This document shows, piece after piece, positions 52,901 to 63,671 of a stretch of DNA of 64,000 nt (position 1 is its first letter; each line of letters begins with the position of its first letter). The DNA lies in the NCBI RefSeq assembly GCF_018320785.1, contig NC_054885.1:10662421-10726420 (forward strand). The letters run 5' to 3'. The notes under the pieces are model-generated. The model made no database searches. It worked only from the letters and a program-made list of their open reading frames with translations, and was not told where the DNA came from. The position numbers and the translations under genes are program-made. This DNA is from Cheilinus undulatus (Eukaryota > Chordata > Actinopteri > Labriformes > Labridae).

Positions 52901-55900
52901 CCGCGTCACCTTCTTTGAAAACTAACACATTAGAGTACTTTTGTGTTACTAAATATTAAAACCCTTCAGCCACTCGTTCCACTCAGCGGTTGTAAAAAAG
53001 ACAGATAATAACCACACGTCTGCATTTAAATGTGCAGACTGTAATGCCAATGTACAGCGTAATTTAAAGCCCATAATCTGTATCTCTGCAGCCTGAGAAC
53101 ACCACTAACAAACAGGAAAACCTTTATATCTTTTTAACATGCTCACAATCTGACAACAAGCTGAGCAGAGGCAGACAGAATCATAACAGCGCATAATTGG
53201 AACGGCTGAACAGCTGATTCAATGAAAGCAAAAGGAGCTTTTAAACTTACGTTTCACCAGGATGCTGTCCTTGTCCCTTTCATCCAAAAGTCCATCATAA
53301 TGGGGATAATTACACAGTGGCCTGCTGTCCTCTCTGTAATCTTGCTGGCTCAACAAGCTAACAATGCACGCGTAATGGCACAGAATGTTTACCTTCTGCT
53401 GGCACGTGCCAATGTGACTACAGGAAGAGAGAAGGACAAACAGAGCAGATGCTTCAAGGAGCTTCTTTTTTTTCTTTCTCTCTTTTTTGAGGCAAGAGGA
53501 AATTTGGGATTTTTCTTTCAGTGACAGATTACTTTAATAAAAATGTAACTAATAATGAGATTACTTGAATTTTAAAACTAACGCGTTACGCTACTCGTTG
53601 CTCCAAAAAAGTAATCTGAGTACTCTAACTGATTACTTTGTAACCCTTTACCCCCAACACTGGTTATAACCCCTAAATCAAATTTCAGTCAAATAAAAAA
53701 ATCTTTAAATTTATAAAATTATGCTTCAAAATCATGAAAAATGAGGCAGTAAAATCTGCTCCAGGATGGTGTGGGCATGTCTGTTGAATGAGCTGAAGCC
53801 ACGCCCACTCAGGAGAAATAGGATCCTCTCAGATTTAAAAATGTTACAATCTGATTCATGACCTTATGATCAGAACGGCTCTGTGCCAGAGAAGAGACAA
53901 AGTCTGTTTTCTGGCTCAAATCTCTGTTATGATACTTTAAATGACCCGTACGCTACCGTAGCTGATAGATTCAGAAAATTAACAATGAGCAAAAAACAGC
54001 ATTTGACTGACTTCACTTTCAACCAAGGCAGTGGCATCAGTGAACGACAGACTGTAGTGAGATGAGCCACTCTGTAGTAGTATTGTTTGTATTGTATTGC
54101 AGTGTTAGAGGAGTGGGGTCATATTTTCCCTGCCCAAATTAAACCCAGCCAGGAAAGAGGTGGAAAAACTTTCGAATGGTCTAAATCCAGAATTCAGTCA
54201 CGTTTACAGTAGGGCTGAACGATTTGGGAAAAATGTCTTTTATTTAACCTTTATTTAACCAAGATTTATTCCCACTGAGATACAAAAATCCCTTTTTACA
54301 AGGCGATTTTTTTACCCAATATTGCAATTGCAATTTGAAATGCGATTATTCCTTAAGTTCCTCATCTTGTGTATTTTCCAACAAACACAAGCAATCAATT
54401 ATTCTATATCACAGCTAACCCAATATTAAACTAAATAAGGGCTGAAAAATTTTGAATAAATAACTGTTTGTGATGATGTTGACTCATATTGAAAACTAGA
54501 TATGGGTTGGTGTATTACCATTCTCATATTTGATAAGAAAAACAAATAAAAATGAAGAGAGTAAGATTTTTTTGTAGACTATTCTAAAAAAAATACACTT
54601 GAATCATTGCATAATTATGTCATGCATAACATCTCTGCCGCAAAAAAAGTTTTACACTGGTATTTTGACATAAATTTCAGGTTAAAGAAATATTAGACCT
54701 TTTGGGATTTGAAAATTGCTGCAGGCTATATTGTGATTTAATCTAAACTAGTTTCCTAGTTTGCAGCAACCTTATTCCAACATATCTAGTGTGTTAAGAT
54801 ACGAACTTTGGATTTGACTTGTTGTTATTCAACAGTTGGTTATACTATGGGGCTGTCACAAAACTACATATCATTTTTAAATGACTTATTCAAAATTAAT
54901 TTGTGTGTCAACAGTGTCCCTTCCTTCTCCCGGAAACCTCATGGAGGTGGAGGTGCCAGTTGTAGGAAGCAGACAGTGCAACTGTAACTACGGAGTGGGC
55001 ACTATCACAGACAACATGATCTGTGCTGGGTTAGAAGATGGAGGAAGGGACTCCTGCCAGGTGATCATTTTGAACTCCAGTATTTATGTCAGATTTGAAA
55101 AGCTGTGAGGACAGTTCTCCTAAAGGTGCTTCTCTTTACTCAAAGGGGGATTCAGGAGGTCCAATGGTGAGCAAGCAGAACGGGCGCTGGCTCCTGGTCG
55201 GGGCTGTGAGCTTTGGACGAGGATGTGCTGAGCCTAATTTCCCAGGAGTCTACGCCCGTGTGTCTCAGTACCAGACATGGATCAACAGCCAAATCGTCAC
55301 CAACCAGCCGAGCTACATTACCTTCACATCCACAGGGACCGACGGCGATTTAAGTGTCAACTGTGCTGGGCTCCCTCCAGCACCAACCAACCCTCCAACC
55401 ACACCTGCACGTGAGTGCCTGCTATCAGTTTATACACACTGATTTAAGCCTAAAACTTTGAACTGGAAATCTGCTGTTTGGGATATTGTCACATTTATCT
55501 GGCAGCAGCTTAGTTTGTCTTTGGCAGGATTTACAAGGCCCAACACTCAGAAGGAAATAGAAAGCTCCAGATACCCTTGTAGTTTAGAAAAAAAATGTAT
55601 TAGACCAATGCATTATTTTAGCTTAAAGCCTTCATCAGGATCATCCAGAAGCACATTGCAAACGTCCTTTAAATATAGTAGTATTAGAGTAGTAGTCAGT
55701 CTAATAAAGCTGTTCATGGAGATTTCTGTTTTCTTCAAGACTTTATTCATCCTCCATGCACCTTTGAAGCTTTGAAGTTGTGCCAGAAATACCTACGTCA
55801 GTCTACACTCAGAAAGAAAACTTTATTTGCATATTTTGCTTTTATTTCTTTCTAGCTGTGGTCTGTGGTCAAGCCCCATTGAATTCTCGTATAGTGGGAG

Positions 55901-57274
55901 GAAGCTCAGTTGCAACAGCTGGTGTGTGGCCATGGATGGCGAGCCTGCAAAAGAATGGGGGCCACGTGTGTGGTGGTACTCTGGTGGCCGTAGATTCTGT
56001 CTTGAGCAACGCCAACTGCTTCTCAAGGTGAGATACCAACAGTTTCACCACTCAGACCAGCCAGCCCAAAACTGGTGATGTAAAATCTAGCCTTACGAGT
56101 ACAAAAGTCTAAAATAGTGCACCAAGAAGTGCTATCTTGCTGAGCATCAGTAGGTCATTAGGTCAGTCCTAATAACTTCTTTCTACCTCCAACAGTTCTC
56201 CCACACCATCCGAATGGACCGTCGTTTTGGGTCGTTTAAACCAGAACGGATTGAACCCGTTTGAGGTGACGCTGAATGTGACAAACATCACTCTGAGCAA
56301 CCTCACTGGGTCGAATGTGGCAGTGCTGCATCTGTCATCCCAGCCCACCCTGTCAAACTACATCCAGCCCATCTGCTTGGACAATGGACAGACCTTCGCT
56401 GTGGGCTCAACTGCCTGGGGTTCTGGTTGGAACTCTGGACGAGGAGGGGGTGAGTCTAAAGCAGAGTAATATTGATATTGATCCTTGTATCACTTCATCT
56501 CTTTTCATAAGATATTTAGGCATTGAAAAAAACCATTAAGTTGATATATGCTCATTTGAGGTAGCTACCAGGGTTGGATTCACTTCTAATAGTCCTTTTA
56601 TTCCTCCATTGTTAGAGGAACAAGCTCTGCAGGAGTTCCAGACCTCAGTTGTAGATTGTGGAAACAGTTCATCAAGCGATACAATTTGTACAGGATCATT
56701 CACGCTGGAAGAAGTGAGTATTAAAGGCATTTTATTTTAACTTCCTGTTTTATCAAGACGTTGATCATTGCGTTTTTTGCTCATATTTTGTAAAATATCT
56801 GGAGCTTTACTTTGCACCTTACTTTGGGTGGGTTATTCCATTTTTGCCTTGCAAGGTCTGCTGGGAAATGATGCAAAACAGCAATTAATGTGAACTGTGT
56901 ACTTAATTTTTAAGTTCTCCACATTTCCACCTTTCCTTTATGTTAAGGGGGATTCTGGCGGTCCTCTGATGTCAAAGGTGGATGGATCCTGGTTCCAGGC
57001 GTCTGTGCTATCATTTGAAAATAACTCCACCAGAATCGTGAGAGCAGATGCAGTGATGGTCTTAACCAGACTGAGCCACTTTCAGCAGTTCTTGTCCAGC
57101 ACTATAGGGACTTTCTTATCCCCAGCCTCCTCCACCAGCAGCAGCACCACAGCTTCAGCCAACACCATTGCCACCACCACTACCAGCAGCAGCGTGGATG
57201 GCCCTGCTCACTCCTCTTTCTTCATCTTTTTCCATCTCCTCGTTTTATCGTTGTGTCTCCAACTCTTCGTATAG
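40984..57274 (+). CDS. Gene B: polyserase-2/PRSS36-like serine protease with one active and one dead domain
   Basis: The ten coding exons are 40984-41038, 49100-49120, 50823-50997, 51519-51787, 54915-55060, 55146-55410, 55856-56027, 56196-56449, 56616-56713 and 56948-57274. They total 1782 nt (593 aa), all in frame. The N-terminus ([18 protein letters not shown]) is a signal peptide. Domain 1 is a complete trypsin-like protease, followed by a Pro/Thr linker. Domain 2 has a dead triad. The C-terminus is a Ser/Thr stalk plus a hydrophobic GPI-type tail. It should be a secreted or GPI-anchored surface protease cleaving after Arg/Lys. Human PRSS36 has three protease domains; this has two. The start is chosen because the upstream ATG at 40971 gives no signal peptide. 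Fish orthologues may be named serine protease 27-like or testisin-like. Confidence 0.9.
43598..43870. repeat. Polypurine (GAAA-rich) tract
   Basis: About 270 bp dominated by A and G on the plus strand, built of gaaagaaaac, ggaagaaaaagg and similar words. It is degenerate simple sequence with no coding sense. Confidence 0.7.
44581..45664. repeat. 1.1-kb homopyrimidine minisatellite
   Basis: An almost uninterrupted C/T-rich strand built of degenerate units of roughly 22-35 bp resembling 'tctgcatctccctcttctc', with the purines confined mainly to the recurring 'gca'. Long open frames on both strands here (including a 249-codon one) are artefacts of this composition. Such tracts can adopt triplex (H-DNA) structures. 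Confidence 0.85.
46798..47275. mobile_element. Non-autonomous hAT-type element with target duplication
   Basis: The termini cagggctcattaac (46798) and gttgatgatccctg (ending 47275) are imperfect inverted repeats. The flanking 8-mers ctctaaag (46790-46797) and gtctaaag (47276-47283) match at 7 of 8 positions. The interior contains 'gggcc' blocks at both sides and no transposase. Confidence 0.75.
47352..48760 (+). mobile_element. Degenerate Tc1/mariner transposon, interrupted by a hAT element
   Basis: The left terminus tacagtgcctacagaaagat plus 'ttcacccccttgg' starts at about 47352. Its sequence is broken at 47430 by the hAT element and resumes after about 47902 with 'tttcacccccttcaaagtg'. From 48150 to 48750 a decayed transposase is readable: a helix-turn-helix-like KKWKE..., RPR, AT..AP..S segment, and near 48700 a [10 protein letters not shown]-like block. 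Many frameshifts; inactive. Confidence 0.65.
47431..47902. mobile_element. hAT-type non-autonomous element nested in the Tc1 remnant
   Basis: It starts with cagtggttctcaactggtcc at 47431 and ends near 47902 with a decayed inverted copy (ggacccaccaagtgagaacc). The body shares 'ggtattgatgcatg' and 'gacccacttttgggtc' words with 5740-6052. It splits the Tc1 element, so it inserted later. Confidence 0.65.
50060..50575. repeat. Common teleost interspersed repeat in gene B intron 2
   Basis: It begins 'aaaggggacatattttacccc' and contains 'gctcagaacgagccgtttct' and 'ggggcggggctaaaacccc' blocks characteristic of a repeat seen across many fish genomes. No coding capacity. Class not assigned. Confidence 0.55.
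52150..52420 (+). repeat. Dispersed repeat copy 2 (shared with 15780-16210)
   Basis: Lies in gene B intron 4, same orientation as the copy in fus intron 6. Blocks 'tctgggatgtcttta..tagattggatga', 'aaaagcatggctttatt' and 'gaaggagac.gtct' are shared. Just upstream, 52110-52150 is a 'ccaaatactttttggccagagagtgta' Tc1-like terminus. Confidence 0.5.
52821..53662. mobile_element. Intact-ended non-autonomous hAT element with perfect 8-bp target duplication
   Basis: Perfect termini cagtgttgggg (52821) and ccccaacactg (ending 53662) are flanked by identical 8-mers gttataac at 52813-52820 and 53663-53670. Subterminal 'gttaga/ttactgcgttac' and 'gtaatctgagtactctaactgattac' blocks are typical of a widespread fish hAT family. 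The 842-bp interior has no transposase. Confidence 0.9.
54214..54765. mobile_element. Interspersed repeat inserted in gene B intron 4
   Basis: The flanking sequence (54120-54205 and 54765-54830) matches gene A intron 4616-4770 continuously, but here about 550 bp intervene, beginning 'tagggctgaacgatttggg' and containing 'attgcaattgcaatttgaaatgcgatta', a familiar fish repeat motif. Comparison with the empty paralogous site supports insertion after the A/B split; exact ends are uncertain. Confidence 0.6.
55856..57274 (+). other. Gene B pseudoprotease domain and GPI-like tail
   Basis: Exons 55856-56027, 56196-56449, 56616-56713 and 56948-57274; the first three have the same lengths as the gene A cassettes. 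Cleavage site NSR/IVGG and propeptide VVCGQ are intact. His57 is Asn (SNANC), Asp102 is Asn (SNVAVLHL), Ser195 is kept. Unlike gene A, Cys136 (TAWGSGW) and Cys201 (GGPLMSK) are both missing, a coordinated loss of one disulfide. Cys191 and Cys220 are also missing. The tail after a Ser/Thr stalk ([10 protein letters not shown] then a hydrophobic end) fits GPI attachment. TAG at 57272-57274. Confidence 0.85.
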
Positions 57275-58870
57275 AAACTTCTTTCTTTAAACAGTGATTT
57301 ACATGATGTGACTGGCACAAATGAATGTAAAAAATCTTGGATTTGAAGGACTTTGTTGGCTTAAAACTTAAAATAATTTATTAGTATATTGTGGGAATGC
57401 ACTGCATCCATGTATATGTATATTATTGATACACAGCTAGTGTTTATTTAAAGGTTTATTAATCTATTACTATTTAATTATGCAGAAAAATCACTTTTTC
57501 TATTGGAGAGTTTTTGATAATTATTTTAAAATAGGAATTTGCCATTGACTGCATATTGGAAGTGGACATTTTTTGAAGCCTTAGGTCTTTGATGGTTATC
57601 GATTAACAAACTTGCAGTAATGTTGTGTAGCAGAGTTTACAATTGCTTGATTTTTTCAGATTTATTTTGGGCTTTTTGTGCCTTTATTTGATTGAGGAGG
57701 ACAGTGGATAGAGTCAGAAACAGGGGTGAGAGAGTGGGGAGAGACATGCCAGAAAGGGCTGCAGGCTGGATTCGAACCCGGCTGTCCATACCCCCAAAAC
57801 CACTAGGCCATCTGCGCCCCACAATTGCATGACTTTATACACCGGTGGCAAGGAGTCTGATTGAAACCCCTGAATTCTAAAATGAATAGGTGAGGTCAAA
57901 TACTTTTGTCCATATACTACAAAGGAGACACTTTACTGTGTGTTTGTGAGGTTTTGAGAACGAGATAAAATACACGCCATTTTTAGTACCTTTACCTCAT
58001 GTACATTTCTGACCATTATCCTTAGTTATTACTGTAAATTTAAATGAAACTGTAAGGAAATCTAAATTTCTAATATTTTTCTATAAAGATTCACAACTCA
58101 GATCTTTGAATGTTATATGTAGCCTGCAAGAAATGTGATTGGCTCATGGTGTTAGAGGCATGAAAAGCTGACAGCAGTTAGCTCTTTTTTTCTGTCAATG
58201 TCCTTGAAACTTTGGATTTACACCATAAACCCATTGGAAAAAATCTCTTTCCTAATTAAAGTCACAAATCCACTTAGAAACAAGGTTTTTCCTCCAAATC
58301 TTCCTTAAAATTGCTCCATTATCAGCAGGTTTATAGTGCAGCTAACATCCACACAGGCTTCTGCGTCAATATTCAGACCCAGGCTTAAAGTTCACTTCTA
58401 TAAAGCAGGTTTAAATTACCTTCTTGGACAGTAACCTCCAGACCACTTTACCTCTCTATAGTAACAAGAAAACATGATTCCACCTGTCTGTGTTTACCAC
58501 AATACTACTGTCTGTTCACTTCTTTTGTCTATAGAGGAAATCATAAGTGCTGGCTGCCTTGAGTCTGATGTATCAGAAGTGAAATGAAGAACTCTTTAAG
58601 CTGCACAGAACAAATGTTTTTTATAGTTTATCTCTGTTTTTGTAGGGTTTTGTACGTGTCAAATATCACAGGAATTTGAAGCGAAATCTGTATTTTTTTT
58701 ACTGACTAAAGAGGATTTTGGACAAACATAGAAAGGAAGTTGTGAAACAGGAAGTGCCTTTCTTAAATGAAGAAAAAAATATACATTTGAAGGTGTAAAG
58801 AACACGTCTACCTCATTGTGTCTGTGAGCTGCTGTACCATGATGCTGTTTCTATCAGAAGTGATTCAGCA
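57275..58870. repeat. 3' flank of gene B, duplicated at 5251-6510
   Basis: Homology to the gene A flank is visible at 57289-57440 and 58540-58860. This copy carries a SINE (57650-57822) that gene A lacks and lacks the hAT remnant found there. It probably includes the gene B 3' UTR; no AATAAA was seen near the stop. Confidence 0.75.
57650..57822 (-). mobile_element. tRNA-derived SINE, reverse orientation
   Basis: Same family as 21611-21845. The B-box complement ggattcgaaccc is at about 57769, the minus-strand tRNA-like head 'ggcgcagatggcctagtgg' is on the right, and the 'aaataaaggcacaaaaagcc' tail on the left. Present in the gene B flank and absent from the homologous gene A flank. Confidence 0.75.
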
Positions 58871-59901
58871 CTTATGTGACCGCATAGTCTCTGCCCTGCA
58901 AATGTTTGAACTGCATTTTGCATGTCATAGTAATTAGTAGCCTTTTGCACCAACTATGTGTAAATTACGTATGAAGTTATGATTCAAAGTCCACATTAAA
59001 CTGTACTATGAAAAGCCCTTTGAGCAAACATTTGACATCCATGATATCAACTAGTTTTTCACTATATTAATTTTTGGGCACTAGTCCATGACTAGGCCTT
59101 ACTAGTAAAGCAAAAGGTCTTACTAGTAGTACTAGTAGGGCCAAAAATGTACTGGTACTATACTAGTAGACTGCGATTTTGCCTTATTAGTGGGATTACA
59201 CTGTAAAGAATCCAACTTGATTCACGTTGGGTTAAAACATTATGGATTATTGGGCACACTTTCCACACTAGTTTGAGTTTCTTTATAACTGCATACCAAG
59301 TGAACTCAGATTTAAGTTGAGCCAAAATTTTCAGGGGGCTCAACTTTAATGGTTGGGGCCAGTTTTTTAGTTGAGCCAACTCATATATTTCCATATGAAA
59401 AATTTTCTGCCAACTCGATTTTTTTTTTCCTATCTCATCTGGTGCAACATCTTAAATATTAGTAGAGTGTGAACTTAAACATAACTGGTGCAACCCCTAG
59501 CTGGTTTGAAAATATAAATATCCGTCCTTATTTTTCCAAAAACAGCTAAAACATACAGATGTGATAGTGCCAAAAAAATGAGAATAATAAACTGCAAATA
59601 AATGAAGTAACAGTGATTTTTTTAAAAGGGTTTTTGTCTAGTGAGAGTTTTTATTGTCAAAGTCAGCACAGTGATACTGAGTTTTTGTAAATATTTTCAG
59701 AATTAAAAAGAAGCACAGAAATTTGTTTTTTTGTTTGTTTGTTTGTTTTTTCTCTATTTTCTTCAGCACACACTGGCATGTTAGCCAATTACAAAACTGG
59801 TCAGGTACACACACAAACAAGTCAACAAAGGATTTTACAGTTTCTGCTGTTGTTTAAGGTAAAAGTGTCAAGTGGAAAAGGCCTCAATCTCTTAAATATG
59901 G
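58871..59901. other. Intergenic, no gene seen
   Basis: AT-rich. Contains 'actagta/tactagt' repetitive words (59050-59170) and a stretch with recurring 'gttgagcc' (59310-59390) that looks repeat-derived, plus a (TTTG)n run at about 59725-59750. Confidence 0.45.
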
Positions 59902-60459
59902 TAACCTGGCACGCCAGATGGATTTGTTTCACACATCCATCTGGAAAACCTTCAATAGACGGCGTTTGGGAAAGGGCAGAAGCTTTGAAAAAAAAAACTC
60001 GGAGGGTGATTGGATGAACGTTTTGTCTGTCTCATCTTTACAGGCCAATCAGAGCAACAAAACGCGTGATGTAGCCGCGACCGAGGTGTGTCCGTGCCCC
60101 TACTAAAGGAGTAAAACTCCATAGAGAACTGCATAACGCAAACCATGGTGACTGTAGACAACTTTATCTTTTCAAAAACAACTCGATGCCGTTCTTTGTT
60201 CCTGTTCTTTGTCGTCAAGTTCTGATAAAACTTACGCTTTAGCAGCATACACGCTAATGTCTTCTGACATAATTGCACCGGCCTCTTCTCGCTGCTTGCT
60301 TATGTCACGACTCTGCCACGCCCGAAAGTACTGCCCCTCGATGCTGATTGGTCCTGTCACTTTCTAACTTGGCCCAAACGGTTCAGACGGGAGCTTTGCA
60401 AGATGGATTTGCCATTAAGAAACACGGAAATGGGTGAATCCATATGCTTTGCAAGGTTA
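59902..60459. mobile_element. Probable MITE with imperfect ~25-bp terminal inverted repeats
   Basis: The left end taacctggcacgccagatgg and the right end (read in reverse) taaccttgcaaagcatatgg agree over most positions. The interior is CpG-richer than its surroundings, includes 'gattggatgaacg' and 'gctgattggtcctgtcac' blocks, and has no coding capacity. Family not identified. Confidence 0.5.
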
Positions 60460-61908
60460 TAAATATAGGGCATGAGTATCAATATTTGAAACACTGAACA
60501 CATGATCCCTACTGCAGATTCCTACCTCTGAGGTGTAGCTCACCATCTGTGAGCTACACCAAATGGAGACTGCATGGCTAGGTTCTTAATTTTTTTCAAC
60601 AGGTCTGAATTCAATAATTAACAGGTGTGTCCAAATACTTTTGTCCACATAGTGTATGGCAGTAGAGGCTTTGAGTTATATTGACACTCATAAGTTAATA
60701 TGAAAGTGCTCACAGTTCACTAAAGCCACTCTACCCCATAGCTAAAGCACAGTTTCAGTGAAGACAGAGCTTGAGATGAAGTAAAAACTGATGCATCTGT
60801 GTATCTAAATAACTGAGAATTTAATAAAGCTTTCAAAAGCCACAATGTATAAAAAACAAAGAGCACAAGACAAGGAAATCATATAAATTCATTCAACAAA
60901 AGCACCAAAGGAGTACTACACCGCTTCTATTAATAGTCCACAAAAATGCTCTGCTTCCCCCCACTGGTTTGAGTAAAAACTGCAGCTTTGAGAATGACAA
61001 GACTGTAGACTGAAAGGCACTTGAGCACTGAAGATGCAAACACCTAGTGTCTTAGGAAAACAGAGCTGTACTGGAAAGTTTTTTGGCAAAAGTAAAAAAT
61101 ACAAACAGCCTTTCATATTCAGAGTCGCACTGTCAACACCAGGTACTTCCTGTTTAGATTTTAAGCTCTAAAATGCTGATTATCATTACAGATTTGATAA
61201 AAAAAAAGAGCTCAAATGAACATACCATAAGGCAATATAGATTTGTCCAATGTCAGAGATGTTTTCAATCCATTTGTACTGCATCAGTGTCAAGAAAAAT
61301 GCACATTATATAGTCCAGTGCCTTAAATAATCTGACTGCAGAGCTACAGGAAGCTGCCTTTGACGTTTCCTCACAATGGGACTGTGAAGTCAGCAAAAAG
61401 TATGTTTTAAAGAGCAGACTTGGTCTTCTTGAGCTACAGATTTATCTACAACCTTGTACTTAAAACATGTATATATTAAATATGGGAGCTTGAAAATGAC
61501 AGTACCATAGTGTGTTAATATCCACACATTAGTGTCATGATAGAAAATAAATAAATTGTGTCCTATCACGATAAATTCTGATATTGTGATAAACTCATAT
61601 GAACTGTGGTGAAAGATTTTATCTTTTTTAAGCTACTACAAGTGAATACTGAACCAGTTTATCATTAAAAAGATATTTAAAGATAGCCAACAGAAGAAGA
61701 CACACCCTCTAGAAGTAGATCTGACTAATTTTGTGAGGTATTAAGTCCTTTTAAGGAACAGTTTAGTTGTAACAGTCCAGTCATGTTGGTGCTCCATAAG
61801 AAGACAAAGACGTGTCGGTTCTCCAGTGGGGGTACCTCCTTCCTATGAAAGGCAAATGTTTTATAAGTCACTCTGATGATGCTATCAGCGCGCTTCCACC
61901 GTCTTCCT
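60460..61908 (-). other. Region 3' of the Cys-rich gene, likely partly its 3' UTR
   Basis: No coding exon seen. Includes a 12-bp-arm perfect hairpin at 60532-60560 (ggtgtagctcac/gtgagctacacc) and a Tc1-like terminus 'tacttttgtccacatagtgta' at about 60635-60655. The poly(A) site of the minus-strand gene could not be fixed. Confidence 0.4.
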
Positions 61909-63671
61909 CTACGTGATCCTGATCTCGAAGCAGAGGCAGTGGCACGTGTCGCAGTCAGGAGATGTACATGTACAGCTGCAGAGGCTGCCCCAACAATCAC
62001 ACTGTAGAAAAACAAGAAATCACAGGGACAAAATCAAACATGAAGCCGGCTGCTTTGGGTAATTCATAGAGGTCAGTTTTTTGTGCTTACATGATGGATT
62101 TTGTTCTGTTTTGCTTCTTTCAGCTCAAAAATACATCCCATCTTCCCTGTCTGTCTGATGAAGCCTGTAGGGAGTCTAAACTGTTCAATGCTGATGGCAG
62201 TCAGAGCTCAAACCCTAACAGTAGGCGTTTCTGTTGAAATATTATGATCAGGACAGTCAAGCTTCTAACAGTGAGTTAAATGCTGCCTATAAATCACTGC
62301 TATGTAGACAATCCTGATAATGACAGACAGACCAGGGGCGGACTGTTGGACTTTCATCGGTCTTTATTGCTAACCTTAACCTCCTGAGTAGCGCACTTTT
62401 GTTTGGAATCCATTTTTAGTTTCTCCCACTTATTTGGGTAGAAGAGGAACCAGATAAGTCTTCCACTAAATGCTTTTTGAGGTCTTGGAAAATTTCCTTC
62501 AAAATTATAAGAAAAAAATTCTGAAACATATTTTACAAAAATTTTCTTCAAATATACCCTAAACATTTGAGTGAAAGTTTCTAAAAAAAATTATATATTT
62601 AAATAAAAAACATAAAAAAACACACAAAAAATTGGGAAACAATTCCCCCAAAATTTCAAAGCAAAATCCCAATCAAATTTCTAAAACTTTACAAATAAAT
62701 TCCCCCAAAGTTCCATAGAAAATAATGAAAAATTACCATGCATATTCATCCAAACATTCCTGCAGATTCTGTCAAATTTCCATGAAAATTCTGGAACATT
62801 TCAGAGGCAATTCCCCCCAAAATTTCCAATCATATTCTAAAAAACTGCATCTATTCATACATGTTTTACTCAAATTCTTGACATTATATGCGTATTTTCA
62901 GAAAATGTTACATTATGAGGGAAAAACAAGCTTTTTTTTATCCCAAAACAATTTGCTAGATAAGGCTAGATCTCAAGAAAGCAAGTCAAATTTACTTACT
63001 ATCACAGCAAATGAGGAGTAGATATATAAAAATGGGTGCATGTCCAGCTGAGGTTTCCATTTTTCCATGCACACATTCATGACCCACTATAAACAGCCCT
63101 GTGACCCACTTCTTGGTCCTGACCCACCATTTAGAGCTCATGTTACTTACAGAAGGACAGGAGGGACATCTGTCCCAACATGCTTTCATGTCAGGCATGC
63201 TGCAGTCGCACGTCTCAGCCACTTTATGGCACTGATCGCATATAGAAATGTTTTCACAGCAGCCAAAACAGTTACAAGAACATCGGTCCTGCAGGAGAGA
63301 AAGAAGTAACATCGAAATCAGATAGCAGAGCTAACTAAAATTCAGTTATGAAGATTAGAATATGTTTACACGGAGTATCAACTAGCTCAAACGTATTCTT
63401 TAAATGTTGAGAAATAGACAAGAAATAAATAAAACCACAAGGTAGGTGTCAAGCTGGGTAAGTAACAGGAATCAACCAATTTTTTTTTTTTTTTCTACAT
63501 TCTTATCAGTGTTAAGTTCCAACAAATAAAGGCCTGAGAGACCAGGCCAGCTGTACCAACCTTAAGGCAGTATCGGATCCAGAACCCGATGGCCACAACG
63601 ATCATATAAAGACTCACAGTGATCATCAGCACAGCTGGGAGAGGGATGGCAAGCCCCCAAATAGGAAGCAC
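61909..63671 (-). CDS. Cysteine-rich single-pass membrane protein, unrecognised (5' end outside window)
   Basis: Three phase-0 exons on the minus strand: 63561-63671, 63151-63288 and 61909-62001 (stop tag at 61909-61911), with ag acceptors and gt donors (gttggt, gtaagt). They give 113 residues. The first exon is a transmembrane helix (AVLMITVSLYMIVVAIGFWI followed by RYC). The next two carry 21 further Cys in C-x-C and C-x-x-C patterns (RCSCNCFGCC, CDQC, CDCS, then CSCTCTSPDCDTCHCLCFEI), ending ...EIRIT. The dense Cys tail after the membrane helix could be palmitoylated, metal-binding or disulfide-rich. I do not recognise the family. No upstream exon or start codon could be identified between 63672 and 64000. 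Confidence 0.7.
63070..63140. mobile_element. Short hAT-type remnant beside a coding exon
   Basis: The words 'catgacccactataaacagccctgtgacccacttcttggtcctgacccaccat' correspond to the right part of the elements at 5740-6052 and 47431-47902. It lies in the intron, about 10 bases from the donor of exon 63151-63288. Confidence 0.5.

Larger units (their letters stand above)
50823..55410 (+). other. Gene B catalytic trypsin-like domain
   Basis: Exons 50823-50997, 51519-51787, 54915-55060 and 55146-55410. The activation site is NTR/IVGG, with the propeptide Cys in VECG. The triad is complete: His in SAAHC, Asp in DNDIALLRL, Ser in GDSGGP. Asp189 in GGRDSCQGDSGG predicts cleavage after Lys/Arg, and the SFG plus C220 loop ([19 protein letters not shown]) is intact. 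The Cys136-Cys201 disulfide is absent on both sides ([14 protein letters not shown]). One N-glycosylation site, NGT, lies before DTW. The fold ends with QTWINSQI, followed by a Thr/Pro-rich linker. Confidence 0.92.

Noticed and set aside
53222-53524. 100-codon open frame inside the hAT element
   Set aside because: No transposase motifs; it lies in a MITE interior and ends in a low-complexity stretch.
61725-62015. Minus-strand 96-codon open frame starting MFFYSVIVG
   Set aside because: This is the +1 frame over the real last exon of the Cys-rich gene; the splice phase from the preceding exon selects the CDCWGSLC frame instead.
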